A stretch of 64,000 bases of DNA. Source: Chitinophaga sp. CF118. GTDB taxonomy: Bacteria; Bacteroidota; Bacteroidia; Chitinophagales; Chitinophagaceae. The position numbers and the translations under genes are program-made. The stretch lies in assembly GCF_900112615.1 (NCBI RefSeq), contig NZ_FOMK01000009.1:1-64000 (forward strand), given 5' to 3'. A model generated the notes under the pieces. It was not told the DNA's origin. It made no database searches and worked only from the letters and a program-made list of their open reading frames with translations. Below, piece by piece: positions 9,701-18,653 of this stretch; the first letter of the stretch is position 1; every line of letters starts with the position of its first letter.

Positions 9701-11482
9701 TTGGGCGCTTTACTCCGTGGAAAACAATTAGTGGTAGTAGGAGACAGTAAGCAGTTACCCCCCAGCAGCTTTTTTGATTCTTTGTTGAAAGAAGTGGATG
9801 ATGAAGAAAATGTAACAGCAGATATGCCAAGTATATTAGGCATGTGTGATGCGCAGGGCGCGCCACAACGGATGTTACGCTGGCATTATCGCAGTCGTCA
9901 TGAATCACTCATCACATTTTCCAATCACGAGTTCTACGAAAATAAGTTAGTTATTTTCCCAAGTCCCGGTGGAGATCAGAAAATGGGATTGGCATATCAT
10001 CTTTTAAAAGATGCAACATATGATCGTGGTAAAACGCGTACCAATCAAAAAGAGGCAGACGCAATAACAGCAGCGGTGATAGCACATGTGCGCAAACATC
10101 CTGAAATGAGCCTCGGTGTTGTAGCATTTAGTACTGCACAGATGCAGGCCATTCAGCAATCGTTAGAAACCGCGCGCAAAACAATCCCGGATATTGAAAT
10201 GTTTTTTAAAGCGCATCCGCATGAACCTTTCTTTGTAAAGAATCTTGAGAATGTGCAGGGAGATGAAAGAGATGTGATCTTTATCAGTATCGGTTACGGA
10301 CGTACACCGGAAGGAACCGTGAATCTTTCTTTTGGTCCGCTGAATAATGAAGGTGGAGAACGCCGTTTGAATGTGTTAATAACCCGTGCGAAACAACGGT
10401 GTGAGGTATTTACCAATCTTACTGCCGATGATATTGATATCAGTAAAACAGAAAGTGAAGGAGTACATGCGTTAAAGAATTTCCTCTACTATGCACAGCA
10501 TGGAACATTGCCGGTGGCATCTTCAGGAAGTACGCCTGCACGGGCTCCTTTTGAAGAACTGGTAGCAACACAGCTCACAGCAGCAGGGTATACAGTACAT
10601 AAGCAAATAGGAAGTAAAGGTTTTTATATAGATCTAGCTGTTACAGATCCTGAAAATCCCGGGAAGTATTTACTGGGAATAGAATGTGACGGAGCTTCTT
10701 ATCATACTGCACGTTCTGCCCGCGACAGAGACCGTTTACGGCAGCAGGTACTGGAAGATATGGGTTGGGAAATATACAGAGTGTGGAGTACAGACTGGTT
10801 CCGTCATCCTGCACGGGAATTGAAAAGATTACTGGATGCAATAGAAAATGTACGATCACAACAGGTAGTAAATGTTGAAGAAGAAAATGATGTTTATACG
10901 ATCGTTAGAGAAACAGAAGAAGAGGATGGAACAGATACACCGTTATATGAATTAGCGGTGTTACCGGCAGAGATAGCAACAAAAGATTTGCATTTACATC
11001 CGGCAGAAAAAATGCAGGGTTGGCTTGAAGAGATAGTGCTGATAGAAAGCCCGGTACATACGGATGAAGTAATTCGCAGAATGATAGAAGCGGCGGGAGT
11101 TTCCCGTGTTGGCAGCCGGATCAGGGAAATAGTAAAACAGACTATTACCAGTGCAGAAAGTGTAGGGAGTATTGTTGTAAAAGAAGAGTTCTTGTGGCAT
11201 GCACAAATGGAAATACCATCATTACGCAGTCGTGCTAATTTGCCTGCGGCTTCCCGCAGGCTGGCATACATTGCACCGGAAGAAGTGATCGTTGCTGTGA
11301 AAAAAGTAGTAGAAGATGCCGTAGCAATTTCTCTGTTAGCAGCAATACCAATGGTGGCAAAAACATTAGGACTGAGCCGTGTTACAGAAGATATAAAAAC
11401 TGATCTTGCAGCAGTCATAGACCAATGCATTGAACAGGATATTATTTATCCGGATGGTGAATGGCTGAAGACTAAACCATAA
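6794..11482 (+). CDS. DUF4011/DUF3320 helicase with Vsr-like nuclease domain
   Basis: This 1562-aa protein combines a DUF4011 N terminus (SRRELLDLGLRNPLLNY at about residues 12-28), an SF1 helicase core with Walker A GPPGTGKSQTI near 325, VIFDEASQVRP near 955, VVGDSKQLPPS near 980, and NVQGDERDVIFIS near 1152. A restriction-like segment follows: IECDGASYHTARSARDRDR then WEIYRVWSTDWF (about 1292-1336), typical of the Vsr/DUF559-like fold. DUF3320 is at the C terminus. From memory, this architecture is among predicted anti-phage single-gene systems (called Hhe), but many Bacteroidota carry it in core DNA and its cellular role is unproven. It overlaps the convergent next gene by 11 bp. Base usage matches the neighbouring core genes. 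Confidence 0.9.
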   Translation: MQESILTKLEASRRELLDLGLRNPLLNYHLPASRGVHIEQEKATNIYEVLVKQGKAMTFLPKPGNKEIPELELTMPASPKAEADVTDPVLQGQEEVVYDTRLQTLETVASLQNRLLNTYYAARTSLEEQGVNILFITLGMLRWYEKDNSKELRQAPLVLIPVSLERSSARERFRLRYTGGEVEMNLSLQTKIKTEYGIHLPDMPEADEIAVMDYIGELAEVIHGMPGWEVIPDAVELGFFSFGKLMLYHDLDSNLWPDDEQPVNHPILQSLFGEGFNEGKPAVPEDAFIDTETDAHEMHQVVDADGSQLLAMLAVQEGRNLVIQGPPGTGKSQTITNLIANAIGEGKKVLFVAEKMAALEVVKRRLDSIQLGEACLELHSHKANKKELHQELRRTLELGKPAIQQLQQEVTLLNDYRRELNDYCLSINTQVAQSGLTPQQVMGYLLQLKEQFDNTELPRIQIPEISSWDINQMQRAEAMASRIEARLAETGLPSALLFWGSQLTVLLPLAEEQLLPVLKEGEKTTTTLQHESAVIAGQIGLPMPLSRKHSMDLSFVVQLASISPDINGILIKHPAWLQQKEEIKEVLETGKRLRQLHEIYDPILIPEAWEQQVLEIRQNLLAYGEKWYKFVISDYNRSKRQLAALCKAGLPKDLTGKLSCVDAILEARRLDKIIQEKEVLTKELFGQRWQKNYTNWEALETATNYLTEVHRQISIGSCTTVILDYLERNEPVENAKHYYDTLLRTLQQHGSAIENIVKALALNELLRFRNVTPLLQRPYEEQIVLLQAWAAGLPEIHQVISWNNLSATAAAEGFQTLINAVIRWPEGSKGLKAALQKTWYEYLWEQALTEHSSLRKFERSSHESAVKQFVKLDMLNLQYNRARAALKHWDGVPPLEAGGQVNVLRTEFNKKARHMPIRKLMQAAGLAIQAIKPVFMMSPLSIANFLPPGSLQFDLVIFDEASQVRPVDALGALLRGKQLVVVGDSKQLPPSSFFDSLLKEVDDEENVTADMPSILGMCDAQGAPQRMLRWHYRSRHESLITFSNHEFYENKLVIFPSPGGDQKMGLAYHLLKDATYDRGKTRTNQKEADAITAAVIAHVRKHPEMSLGVVAFSTAQMQAIQQSLETARKTIPDIEMFFKAHPHEPFFVKNLENVQGDERDVIFISIGYGRTPEGTVNLSFGPLNNEGGERRLNVLITRAKQRCEVFTNLTADDIDISKTESEGVHALKNFLYYAQHGTLPVASSGSTPARAPFEELVATQLTAAGYTVHKQIGSKGFYIDLAVTDPENPGKYLLGIECDGASYHTARSARDRDRLRQQVLEDMGWEIYRVWSTDWFRHPARELKRLLDAIENVRSQQVVNVEEENDVYTIVRETEEEDGTDTPLYELAVLPAEIATKDLHLHPAEKMQGWLEEIVLIESPVHTDEVIRRMIEAAGVSRVGSRIREIVKQTITSAESVGSIVVKEEFLWHAQMEIPSLRSRANLPAASRRLAYIAPEEVIVAVKKVVEDAVAISLLAAIPMVAKTLGLSRVTEDIKTDLAAVIDQCIEQDIIYPDGEWLKTKP

Positions 11483-11810
11483 CAGCTTTGAAAATTCTGC
11501 TGTATAACATTACGAGATAAATAATCAAGATCAATATATTGAATACCAGGAGCCAGTTGAAATCTGGTTCCTGGTATTTCTTTTTCATGCAGATGATAAG
11601 CAATGACAGGAATCCCAGAAATAGTATTGCAGGAAATACCAACGTCCATTTATTTGGGATATACAGGTGTGTTGTTTCCACACGTGCATCCCAGGGTTGG
11701 TGCCCTCCAATGAATGGAAGTATTCCAAAGAATAATATGATAATGAATATCTTGATAGCTGTTTTAGCAGCCATCCGGCTGATCTTTATATTTTTATTTT
11801 CCTGCTTCAT
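11472..11810 (-). CDS. Small membrane protein, unknown function
   Basis: The 112-aa product has a basic start and three hydrophobic stretches (about residues 15-38, 55-72 and 85-108), so it is probably an inner-membrane protein. No family is recognised. Its 3' end overlaps the helicase stop by 11 bp. It starts 25 bp after the end of the upstream membrane gene on the same strand and could be the last gene of that operon. Confidence 0.65.
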   Translation of the reverse strand: MKQENKNIKISRMAAKTAIKIFIIILFFGILPFIGGHQPWDARVETTHLYIPNKWTLVFPAILFLGFLSLLIICMKKKYQEPDFNWLLVFNILILIIYLVMLYSRIFKAVMV

Positions 11811-11835
11811 CTTTACAAAGTTCGGTATTAAAATA

Positions 11836-12789
11836 TTATCTGCCTAAGTTCGGTTTGCGAATGTGAATCCACCAGTGGATAACGAGAACAATAAACAGGT
11901 TAGTCACACATAAGAAAGTCATCAATTTATTCTCTCTTGAAAATCCTCCTATAAACAACCAGGCAAAGAAATAAAGATGAAACCATACAGGCACCAGCCA
12001 GGTAATGAAAGGTAATACGGTTGGAGTTACTTCCCGTTTCTTCGTGAATCCTGCAATGGTCATAATGGGAAAGAGCACCAGTAAAAAAATCAGCTTCTCT
12101 TTACTAACAATATTAAAATGAACTTTCAGCCATGTAGACACAGGGAACAGCGTTAACCACAATATTAACTGTGAAATTAATATTGATAGTAGTGGGATGA
12201 TAGCCTTCCATACACGAATGGCTCCTGCTTTGGTAAAATGAATAATTTCAAGAGTTCGGGCAAACAAGGAATAAAAGAATACAACACAGAGCCATCCAAA
12301 AAAATTACCATAAGGGATGCCAAACCAATCTCCTGTAAGTGCCATTTGAGGAAGTTGTCTATCCTCCCAGCTCCAGTGCCACATGTGTAACCGGTAGGCC
12401 ACAACATCCATACTGAGATCTATACTGAGAGCCAGCAGGGAATCAAAAGCCGCAGCAGCCCAGAGAGGTAAGCCCTTGTTATCTGATATTAACCGGGAGG
12501 TATAAATAATAATGCCCCAGCTGGTACCTATGCATACCGGGATATTATCGGGAGCATGTCCGAGCATCAGCATGAACTGCCCATATTTATAGCCTGCGCT
12601 ACTCATTACATTTACATATTCCAGTAAAAGACCAAAGCCAACACCACCAAGCAAATAGGATACATGCCCTATACCTTTTTTCCATGCATTGAACAGCGTA
12701 ATAATAAAAAGGAGGTACATGAAAAACTCTGTTAACGGATAACAGTAAGAAGGCGGAAGCCCGTATGGCATGTTAGGGTAGGGAAACAT
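11836..12789 (-). CDS. CruF/DUF422-like carotenoid-biosynthesis-type membrane protein
   Basis: The 317-aa protein has about eight predicted membrane helices. The block SYLLGGVGFGLLLEYVNV with DWFGIPYGNFFGW resembles the DUF422/CruF family, which includes bisanhydrobacterioruberin hydratases acting on C50 or C40 carotenoid end groups. No other carotenoid gene is nearby, so the substrate is open. The ATG overlaps the stop of the transporter by one base (TAATG), indicating translational coupling. Confidence 0.7.
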   Translation of the reverse strand: MFPYPNMPYGLPPSYCYPLTEFFMYLLFIITLFNAWKKGIGHVSYLLGGVGFGLLLEYVNVMSSAGYKYGQFMLMLGHAPDNIPVCIGTSWGIIIYTSRLISDNKGLPLWAAAAFDSLLALSIDLSMDVVAYRLHMWHWSWEDRQLPQMALTGDWFGIPYGNFFGWLCVVFFYSLFARTLEIIHFTKAGAIRVWKAIIPLLSILISQLILWLTLFPVSTWLKVHFNIVSKEKLIFLLVLFPIMTIAGFTKKREVTPTVLPFITWLVPVWFHLYFFAWLFIGGFSRENKLMTFLCVTNLFIVLVIHWWIHIRKPNLGR

Positions 12790-14096
12790 TATTTTAGTTC
12801 TTTATCGATATGTGAGGTATGCTTTGTATCGCGTACCACAGCATATACTATGAGGGAAATGAAGATGCAGCCAGTGATATACCAGTAATACAGAGATTCA
12901 TGGTCTACCTTTTTGAAGTATAACGCTAAATATTCTGCGGTACCTCCAAAGATTGCTACAGTAAGAGCATAAGGTAGTCCTACTCCGAGCGCTCTTACTT
13001 CAGCAGGAAACATTTCTGCTTTCACAACAGCATTGATAGAAGTGTACCCACTGATAATAATGAGAGCCGCCAGAATGAGGAAAAAAGCGCTCCATTCGGA
13101 AGTAGTATGGCTAATAGCAGTAAGAATGGGAACAGTAAGTAATGTACCCAGTAAGCCGAAGCTCAGCAGTAGTGGCTTACGTCCTATTTTATCACTTAAC
13201 AAACCAAAGAGTGGCTGTATGCAGGCGTATATCACCATTAACCAGAACGTTAAAAAAGTAGAACGTTCTTTGGTGAGGTGTACGGTGTTTACAAGAAACT
13301 TTTGCATGTAGGTAGTGTACGTATAAAAGGCAAGCGTACCACCCATTGTAAGACCAATAACGGTTAGCACTGCTCGAGGATGTTCTTTAAGAAGAATAAG
13401 TACAGAACCACGTTTTGTATTCTCTTTTTCCACAGTTATTGTTTCCTTCATATGCCGCCGGATGATCATGGCGAACAATGACAATGCCGCACCGATTACA
13501 AATGGAATTCGCCAGCCCCAGGCATGCAGTTGTTCGGGAGTAAGGAACACCTTTTGCAGCAACATTTGTATACCCAGAGCGATGAGTTGTCCGCCGATGA
13601 GGGTAACATACTGGAAGCTGGAGTAAAAGCCGCGTCTGCCGGGAGTGGATATCTCACTCAGATAGGTAGCGGAGGTACCGTATTCACCACCAACACTCAG
13701 TCCTTGTAATAATCGGGCGGTTAATAAAATGATGGGGGAGAAGATCCCGGCCACGGCAAAAGTGGGCGCCAGTGCTATCATCAGGCTGCCAAGGGACATC
13801 AGCAATACAGACAGGGTCATAGCCGTTTTCCGGCCTGAGCGGTCGGCAATAGTGCCAAACAGCCATCCACCTACGGGGCGCATCAGGAAACCTACAGCAA
13901 AAATAGCAGCAGTGTCCAGAAGTTGAGCCGTAGGATTACCTTTGGGGAAGAAGACAGGGGCGAAATAGAGCGCAAATGCGGCGTAGGCGTACCAATCGTA
14001 CCATTCAACCAGGTTGCCGATAGAGCCGGTAAAAATAGCTTTAATACGCCAGGCGGTATCGTTTGATTTGTGTTTTTCAATGTTTGCGGTGGTCAT
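12789..14096 (-). CDS. MFS transporter, metabolite:H+ symporter (MHS) family
   Basis: The 435-aa protein has twelve predicted helices. The signatures GNLVEWYDWYAYAAFA (residues 31-46) and AIFAVGFLMRPVGGWLFG followed by ADRSGRK define the MHS branch (KgtP, ProP and ShiA relatives), which import dicarboxylates or osmolytes with protons. The substrate cannot be assigned from the sequence. It heads a two- or three-gene operon with the CruF-like and small membrane proteins, and is divergent from rpiA with 95 bp between them. Confidence 0.88.
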   Translation of the reverse strand: MTTANIEKHKSNDTAWRIKAIFTGSIGNLVEWYDWYAYAAFALYFAPVFFPKGNPTAQLLDTAAIFAVGFLMRPVGGWLFGTIADRSGRKTAMTLSVLLMSLGSLMIALAPTFAVAGIFSPIILLTARLLQGLSVGGEYGTSATYLSEISTPGRRGFYSSFQYVTLIGGQLIALGIQMLLQKVFLTPEQLHAWGWRIPFVIGAALSLFAMIIRRHMKETITVEKENTKRGSVLILLKEHPRAVLTVIGLTMGGTLAFYTYTTYMQKFLVNTVHLTKERSTFLTFWLMVIYACIQPLFGLLSDKIGRKPLLLSFGLLGTLLTVPILTAISHTTSEWSAFFLILAALIIISGYTSINAVVKAEMFPAEVRALGVGLPYALTVAIFGGTAEYLALYFKKVDHESLYYWYITGCIFISLIVYAVVRDTKHTSHIDKELK

Positions 14097-14191
14097 ATAT
14101 ATTTATAGGTGGCTACCAAAAATAAGGAATAGTCTTACACATACGAATCTGTTAATTCTTATATTGCTTTTATTTTACAAAATAGATCATC

Positions 14192-14866
14192 ATGGACGCA
14201 ATTACAATAGCCAAGAAGGCAGCAGGAGAGAAAGCAGCATCACTTGTACATACTGGAATGCTTGTAGGACTAGGTACTGGTTCTACTGCTTACTGGGCAA
14301 TTCAAAAAATAGGAGAGATGGTGAAACAAGGGCTGCATATACAGGCTGTGGCTACCTCGCTCGCATCGGAAAAGCAGGCGAAGGAACTAGGTATCCCCAT
14401 TACTTCTTTCAGTGAAATACAACAACTGGATATAGATATTGATGGTGCAGATGAAATCAGTGAAGACCTGCAGATTATTAAAGGAGGAGGAGGATCCCTG
14501 TTGCGGGAAAAAATAGTGGCGCATGCCAGCAAAAAGAGAGTGATTGTAGCAGATGAACGTAAATATGTTAAAACACTGGGCAAGTTTCCATTGCCGCTGG
14601 AAATAGTTCCCTTTGGATGGGAGCTGGTATTTAAAGCGCTGCAAACATTGCAGGGTAAGCCTACACTCCGTACAAGAGAAGATAAACCATATATCACTGA
14701 TAACAGCAACTATATTATTGACTGCTCTTTTGGTGTGATAAAAGATCCTGTGCAGTTACACCAACAGTTGAAAGCGATTACTGGTATTGTAGAAACGGGA
14801 TTATTCCTGAACTTACAACCAACGGTGATTATTGCGTATGAGAATGGAGAGATAAAGGCGATCTAA
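14192..14866 (+). CDS. rpiA: Ribose-5-phosphate isomerase A
   Basis: Converts ribose-5-phosphate and ribulose-5-phosphate in the non-oxidative pentose phosphate pathway. At 224 aa it is standard length. The family motifs are present: VGLGTGSTAYWAI near residue 28, DIDGADEI near 84 and KGGGGSLLREKI near 98. The ATG at 14192 gives the usual N terminus. The following gene starts only 19 bp downstream. Confidence 0.96.
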   Translation: MDAITIAKKAAGEKAASLVHTGMLVGLGTGSTAYWAIQKIGEMVKQGLHIQAVATSLASEKQAKELGIPITSFSEIQQLDIDIDGADEISEDLQIIKGGGGSLLREKIVAHASKKRVIVADERKYVKTLGKFPLPLEIVPFGWELVFKALQTLQGKPTLRTREDKPYITDNSNYIIDCSFGVIKDPVQLHQQLKAITGIVETGLFLNLQPTVIIAYENGEIKAI

Positions 14867-14885
14867 AAGTATAAAGCTATATCCT

Positions 14886-15440
14886 ATGTTATATGCGGTG
14901 ATTTGCATCATCTGGCTAACCTCTGAAATTCTCCTGAACAGGATCTTACGTGCTGGAAAAGAAGACAAGCAAAAGTCCGACCGGCAGTCACTCATGATTA
15001 TCTGGATAACTATCATGAGTGTGATGCCTGCAGCACAATTTATTTCTGCCATGTACCCTGCGCCCATCAGCACTTATAGGGGAACGTCCTATATAGGAAT
15101 GGGGATGATTGTTGCAGGGATGCTATTCAGATTTTTTGCGGTGTATACGCTGGGAAGATATTTTACTGTGAATGTAACGATCCGTTCAGATCATAAAATC
15201 GTAAAAGAAGGATTGTATAAATATCTGCGTCATCCTTCTTATCTCGGTTCTTTATTTTCTTTTTTCGGTAATGGTTTTGCGCTTAATAACAGGATTGGGT
15301 TGTTCATTTGTTTTGTTCCGGTACTAGTTGCTTTTTTATATCGTATGAAAGTAGAGGAGGAGTTATTGGTTTCTAATTTCGGGCAGGAATATGTTGACTA
15401 TAAAAAACAAACGTGGCGGTTGATCCCATTTGTGTATTAA
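14886..15440 (+). CDS. Isoprenylcysteine carboxyl methyltransferase-like membrane protein
   Basis: The 184-aa membrane protein has four or five helices and the ICMT/PEMT signature: LYKYLRHPSYLGSL near residue 115 and a C-terminal EEELLVSNFG followed by YVDYKKQTWRLIPF. In the family these residues bind SAM. Bacterial members methylate unknown small molecules or lipids rather than prenylated proteins. It lies 19 bp after rpiA and is probably cotranscribed, though a functional link is not evident. Confidence 0.8.
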   Translation: MLYAVICIIWLTSEILLNRILRAGKEDKQKSDRQSLMIIWITIMSVMPAAQFISAMYPAPISTYRGTSYIGMGMIVAGMLFRFFAVYTLGRYFTVNVTIRSDHKIVKEGLYKYLRHPSYLGSLFSFFGNGFALNNRIGLFICFVPVLVAFLYRMKVEEELLVSNFGQEYVDYKKQTWRLIPFVY

Positions 15441-15502
15441 ACTATATTTTTGCAGGATATGAAAAAAGAGTTTGACGCCTTGTAGCACCAAAGTGTTTAC
15501 AA

Positions 15503-15796
15503 GTGAAAAACAAAAAAAGAATGGATGCAACTGTTGATAGCCATACATACAATTGTATAAGGCGTCTGGCAGGTATCTATGATGAAAAGCGACGTTATCC
15601 ATATTATTGGATGGATTACAATCCTACAGGATATTACCGGTATAACGGGCACCATTATCCATCTACAAAAGGTAATCGTGATTATCCGAACTGGAAAATG
15701 GTTTCTAAAAAAAGGAAACAGTGGATGAGAAAAAGGTTTTATCTACATCAATTTATTTCCCTTAGCGGCAATAAATATCTTTACATCCGCAAGTAG
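15503..15796 (+). CDS. Small basic, tyrosine-rich hypothetical protein
   Basis: The 97-aa ORF is strongly basic with a Tyr/Gly/His-rich middle (YYWMDYNPTGYYRYNGHHY, residues 34-52). It has no signal peptide or known domain. A good terminator follows 11 bp after the stop, which supports a real transcript ending here. No homologous family is recognised, and a chance ORF cannot be excluded. Confidence 0.45.
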   Translation: MKNKKRMDATVDSHTYNCIRRLAGIYDEKRRYPYYWMDYNPTGYYRYNGHHYPSTKGNRDYPNWKMVSKKRKQWMRKRFYLHQFISLSGNKYLYIRK

Positions 15797-15807
15797 AACT
15801 TAATTTA

Positions 15808-15844
15808 AAACGAGCCTGAATTTCTGATTCAGGCTCGTTTATTT
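15808..15844. terminator. Terminator hairpin, possibly bidirectional
   Basis: AAACGAGCCTGAA at 15808-15820 pairs perfectly with TTCAGGCTCGTTT at 15828-15840, with A-rich and T-rich flanks. It separates the small basic ORF from the convergent DUF3667 gene and can serve both strands. Confidence 0.8.
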
Positions 15845-15921
15845 TGGGATCTTGATGAAGGCTTGTCGTTGTTTAGGTTATTCTCCAGTCCTTCATTTAT
15901 TTCTGATACAACTTCGTTTAA

Positions 15922-16959
15922 TTACATTAAAGCAGTTAACGCAACTATCACAAATCCCAACACGATAAAGATCGAATACAGTGTAATCAGTGCAAATCCT
16001 TTGTAAATGGATTTGAATACTGATTGCTGATAAACAGTCTTTAAAGCAACGATGATATAGAGGATGATGAATAATAATTCCAGGTTATTGAAAATATATG
16101 TCAGGGAAGGGAATATTTTTTCAATAATGGAGAAAAACAGGAAGATTAAAAAAGCGGCAGCATGAAAATGCAATGAAAAGATAGCATGATCAACGTAAAA
16201 ATATTTCTTCCTGTCATAAAAGAGTCTTAATAATAACGCAAACAGTGGCAATAGTACAAACATCATTTTAGGAATGATATGTTGTGTTTTGGCCGACACT
16301 TGTTGGACTGCCCCTTCACCATAGTGTTCAATCGTTTCCAGCCAGTGATGATAGATCCAGCTTACCGGATTGTGGGCTCTTTTATTTACCGGCAGCGAAT
16401 TTTGCACGGAATCATACCGTTTTAAATACTCGTAATCGATACCCATGAGTACTTCAAATTGGTATGTATGAGGAAGCGAATCGAGCTTGTTCGATACCAT
16501 TATTGTATTGATGAGGGCTTCCTTTGTTTTATCCGCAAGCGTATCATTGCTTTTAGTCAAAAGCATAACATGCAGGTTGGCAGCTATTTGTTTTTTTGTT
16601 TGCAGGGAAGCGTGTTCTGCAATGGCTTCTTCAATTCTTTCTTCAGCGTGATTAAAGGATAAAAGCGCCAGGAAATATAGGAAGGAGATAAATACATACA
16701 TCCGTATGGGGTGCAGATATTTTGATCTTCTGCCGGCAAGGTATTCTTTTGTTAAAAAGCCAGGTTTAAATAACAGATCCTTCATTGTTGTGAACAACTT
16801 GGAATCATAATGGGTAAGGTCTTCAAAAAAGTGTCTGAATAAATGTCCGAAGGATTCCTTTAGTTCCAGGTTTTCCTGACCGCAATGGGTACAGAATCTT
16901 TCCTCAACTGTGTTACCACAATTCAAACAGGTTTTATCTATACGTAGATGTTTTGACAT
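15922..16959 (-). CDS. DUF3667 zinc-ribbon membrane protein
   Basis: The 345-aa protein starts with a CxxC-CxxC zinc ribbon (CLNCGNTVEERFCTHCGQEN, residues 11-30). A DUF3667 core follows, with a YLAGRRSKYLHPIRMYVFIS segment near residue 75 leading into the first helix. Further helices are in the C-terminal half. The loop between them (about 100-210) is soluble. The family is common in Bacteroidota and has no established function. It is monocistronic. Confidence 0.85.
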   Translation of the reverse strand: MSKHLRIDKTCLNCGNTVEERFCTHCGQENLELKESFGHLFRHFFEDLTHYDSKLFTTMKDLLFKPGFLTKEYLAGRRSKYLHPIRMYVFISFLYFLALLSFNHAEERIEEAIAEHASLQTKKQIAANLHVMLLTKSNDTLADKTKEALINTIMVSNKLDSLPHTYQFEVLMGIDYEYLKRYDSVQNSLPVNKRAHNPVSWIYHHWLETIEHYGEGAVQQVSAKTQHIIPKMMFVLLPLFALLLRLFYDRKKYFYVDHAIFSLHFHAAAFLIFLFFSIIEKIFPSLTYIFNNLELLFIILYIIVALKTVYQQSVFKSIYKGFALITLYSIFIVLGFVIVALTALM

Positions 16960-17474
16960 AGGCGAAAGCGTTGTATAAATAAAAATAGGAAGGAAGGTTG
17001 AGGATTCGTAATTTTTGAGGAGTTATATTAACAAATAATTGGCTTTTACTTTAGTTATGACAGGAAAACAGAAATGTGTGTATAAAAAGAAGGTGTTTTC
17101 TATTTCATTTCTACCCCGACAGAGACAAGGATTTTATCCCAAAATGAGACAAATGATTTTGCTTTTAAACTGGCAGGCAAGCTGAATTATTTAGCAGATT
17201 CCATGCTATATTATAATTAAATAAGATGGGCAACAGCTGAAAAGACACTCGGTGAAACCCGGCTGCAGTAGCGGATTTAGCCACCGGAGATGCGTTAGAC
17301 TACTCATAAAATAGCCAGCAATAGACACGTACATACACAATCAATAAACAATTTAAAAGATTTACTATTTCGTCGTTACCACCTGTCAATTTTGACTGCC
17401 GGGTTCATCTTTACTTGCCATCTTTGCATCATAGTAATACGTAATAATTGCCTGTCAGCCCAACTTTCCACATC
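16960..17474. other. Intergenic region with a GC-rich foldable segment
   Basis: No gene is visible. The AT-rich background is interrupted at about 17248-17300 by a GC-rich segment in which CGGTG and GGCT can pair with AGCCACCG. It could be a leader RNA of the downstream methyltransferase, but no known riboswitch is recognised. Confidence 0.3.
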
Positions 17475-18305
17475 ATGCAACCCGTCATTAAAAGAATTCT
17501 GAAACAAACAGCGTTACCCCTGTATCTGCAATTCCGAGGCCTATATCACAAAGGGAATAAGGTAACCTGTCCCTGTTGTAAACGTTCCTTTTCCCGGTTT
17601 CTGCCACTAGGTGTAGACCGGCGTCCGGGACAATGTCCCCGTTGTCGCTCTAATGAGCGGGACCGGGCCTTATGGTTATACATGGAGAAGTATCCTGACT
17701 TCATCAATGCAGGCAAAAAGCTCCTGCATATTGGTCCCGAAAGCATCTTTTACAGATACTTTAAAAAGATGAAAGGGCTTCATTACACACCTGCAGATAA
17801 GTTTGCACTGACATTTGAAAGTACTTACCCATCGGAGACTATTTACCTCGATATTGTTCATATGCCGGAGATCCCGGATAATATGTACGATGTGATCCTC
17901 TGCTCGCACGTATTGGAATACATCAAAGAAGATGATAAAGCTATTAGTGAGCTATTCAGGGTACTTAGGCCTGGCGGAATTGCATTGCTGCAGGTACCAA
18001 TCAAGCCAGGGCTGGAGATTACATATGAAGATGATAGTATTACCAGTCCGGAACAACGCGCCCTCATTTTCGGGGATCCCGGTCATATCCGCTTTTATGG
18101 AGAAGACTATGCAGATAAGCTAACAGCTCAGGGATTTGAAACAGACTTTATTCCTTTTATTTCATTATTCACACAGGAGGAAATAGAAAAATATGGACTG
18201 GTAGCTACGGATGATTTTCAACTGGCAAAGAAAAGTTCCTGGGCTAATGAGATCATTCAACAAGTGTTAAGTTTTCAGTTATTGCTGTTGCCGGTTTTAT
18301 TATGA
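17475..18305 (+). CDS. Class I SAM-dependent methyltransferase with N-terminal zinc ribbon
   Basis: With the ATG at 17475 the protein has 276 aa; an upstream TTG at 17448 would add nine residues. A zinc ribbon (CPCCKRSF then QCPRCRSNERDRALWLY, about residues 30-70) precedes a Rossmann methyltransferase core. That core has LLHIGPES near 87, DVILCSHVLEYIKEDDKA near 140 and LFRVLRPGGIALLQVPI near 164, as in Methyltransf_11 proteins. Related proteins occur in polysaccharide or secondary metabolism, but the substrate here is unknown. It is monocistronic. Confidence 0.82.
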   Translation: MQPVIKRILKQTALPLYLQFRGLYHKGNKVTCPCCKRSFSRFLPLGVDRRPGQCPRCRSNERDRALWLYMEKYPDFINAGKKLLHIGPESIFYRYFKKMKGLHYTPADKFALTFESTYPSETIYLDIVHMPEIPDNMYDVILCSHVLEYIKEDDKAISELFRVLRPGGIALLQVPIKPGLEITYEDDSITSPEQRALIFGDPGHIRFYGEDYADKLTAQGFETDFIPFISLFTQEEIEKYGLVATDDFQLAKKSSWANEIIQQVLSFQLLLLPVLL

Positions 18306-18378
18306 TCATCAATAACAATATTAGCAAGGGAGATTTGTAGAAAATATGATTTTGAATCTGCAATTGAATGGACATCAA

Positions 18379-18404
18379 AGTTCGAATCCAGTTATCCCGA
18401 CTGA
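18379..18404 (+). other. Orphan tRNA 3'-end fragment (tRNA-Pro-like), possible attachment scar
   Basis: The segment AGTTCGAATCC...ATCCCGACTGA carries a T loop (TTCGAAT), the 3' T-stem strand and an acceptor 3' strand like Bacteroidota tRNA-Pro. The bases before the T loop cannot pair with the 3' T-stem strand and no tRNA body is present. This is how an attachment-site copy looks after an element integrates into a tRNA 3' end. A similar fragment is at 24762. Confidence 0.55.
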
Positions 18405-18490
18405 ATTGGACGAGGCTGTATCAAAAATAAATAAAGGGTCTGAGAATCGTCTAAATGGCTATAAGTCTCCATCAGGTACCCGAATAAAAA

Positions 18491-18526
18491 GAGGCTGTAT
18501 CATACTTTTGATACAGCCTCGTTTTT
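18491..18526 (+). terminator. Strong terminator hairpin
   Basis: GAGGCTGTATCA and TGATACAGCCTC form a perfect 12-bp stem with a 6-nt loop, followed by GTTTTTC. It stands between the tRNA fragment and the convergent 657-aa gene. No other content is seen in 18306-18653. Confidence 0.8.
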
Positions 18527-18653
18527 CTTTATCCCCACCTGTAATGTTGTTCAGACTCGCAATTGGCTCAAACGGTGAATTTACTTTAGAGGTTAGAAAT
18601 GCCCCTTTTTCGTGATTATAGGTCACTCCTTTTGGGAAGACAAACTGTTCCTA

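Noticed and set aside
10894..11430. 178-codon minus-strand ORF
   Set aside because: Lies wholly inside the well-supported helicase gene on the other strand; low-complexity Ser/Thr/Ile composition typical of an antisense shadow.
18346..18615. 89-codon plus-strand ORF
   Set aside because: It runs through the tRNA 3'-end fragment and the strong terminator hairpin, so it is not a credible gene.
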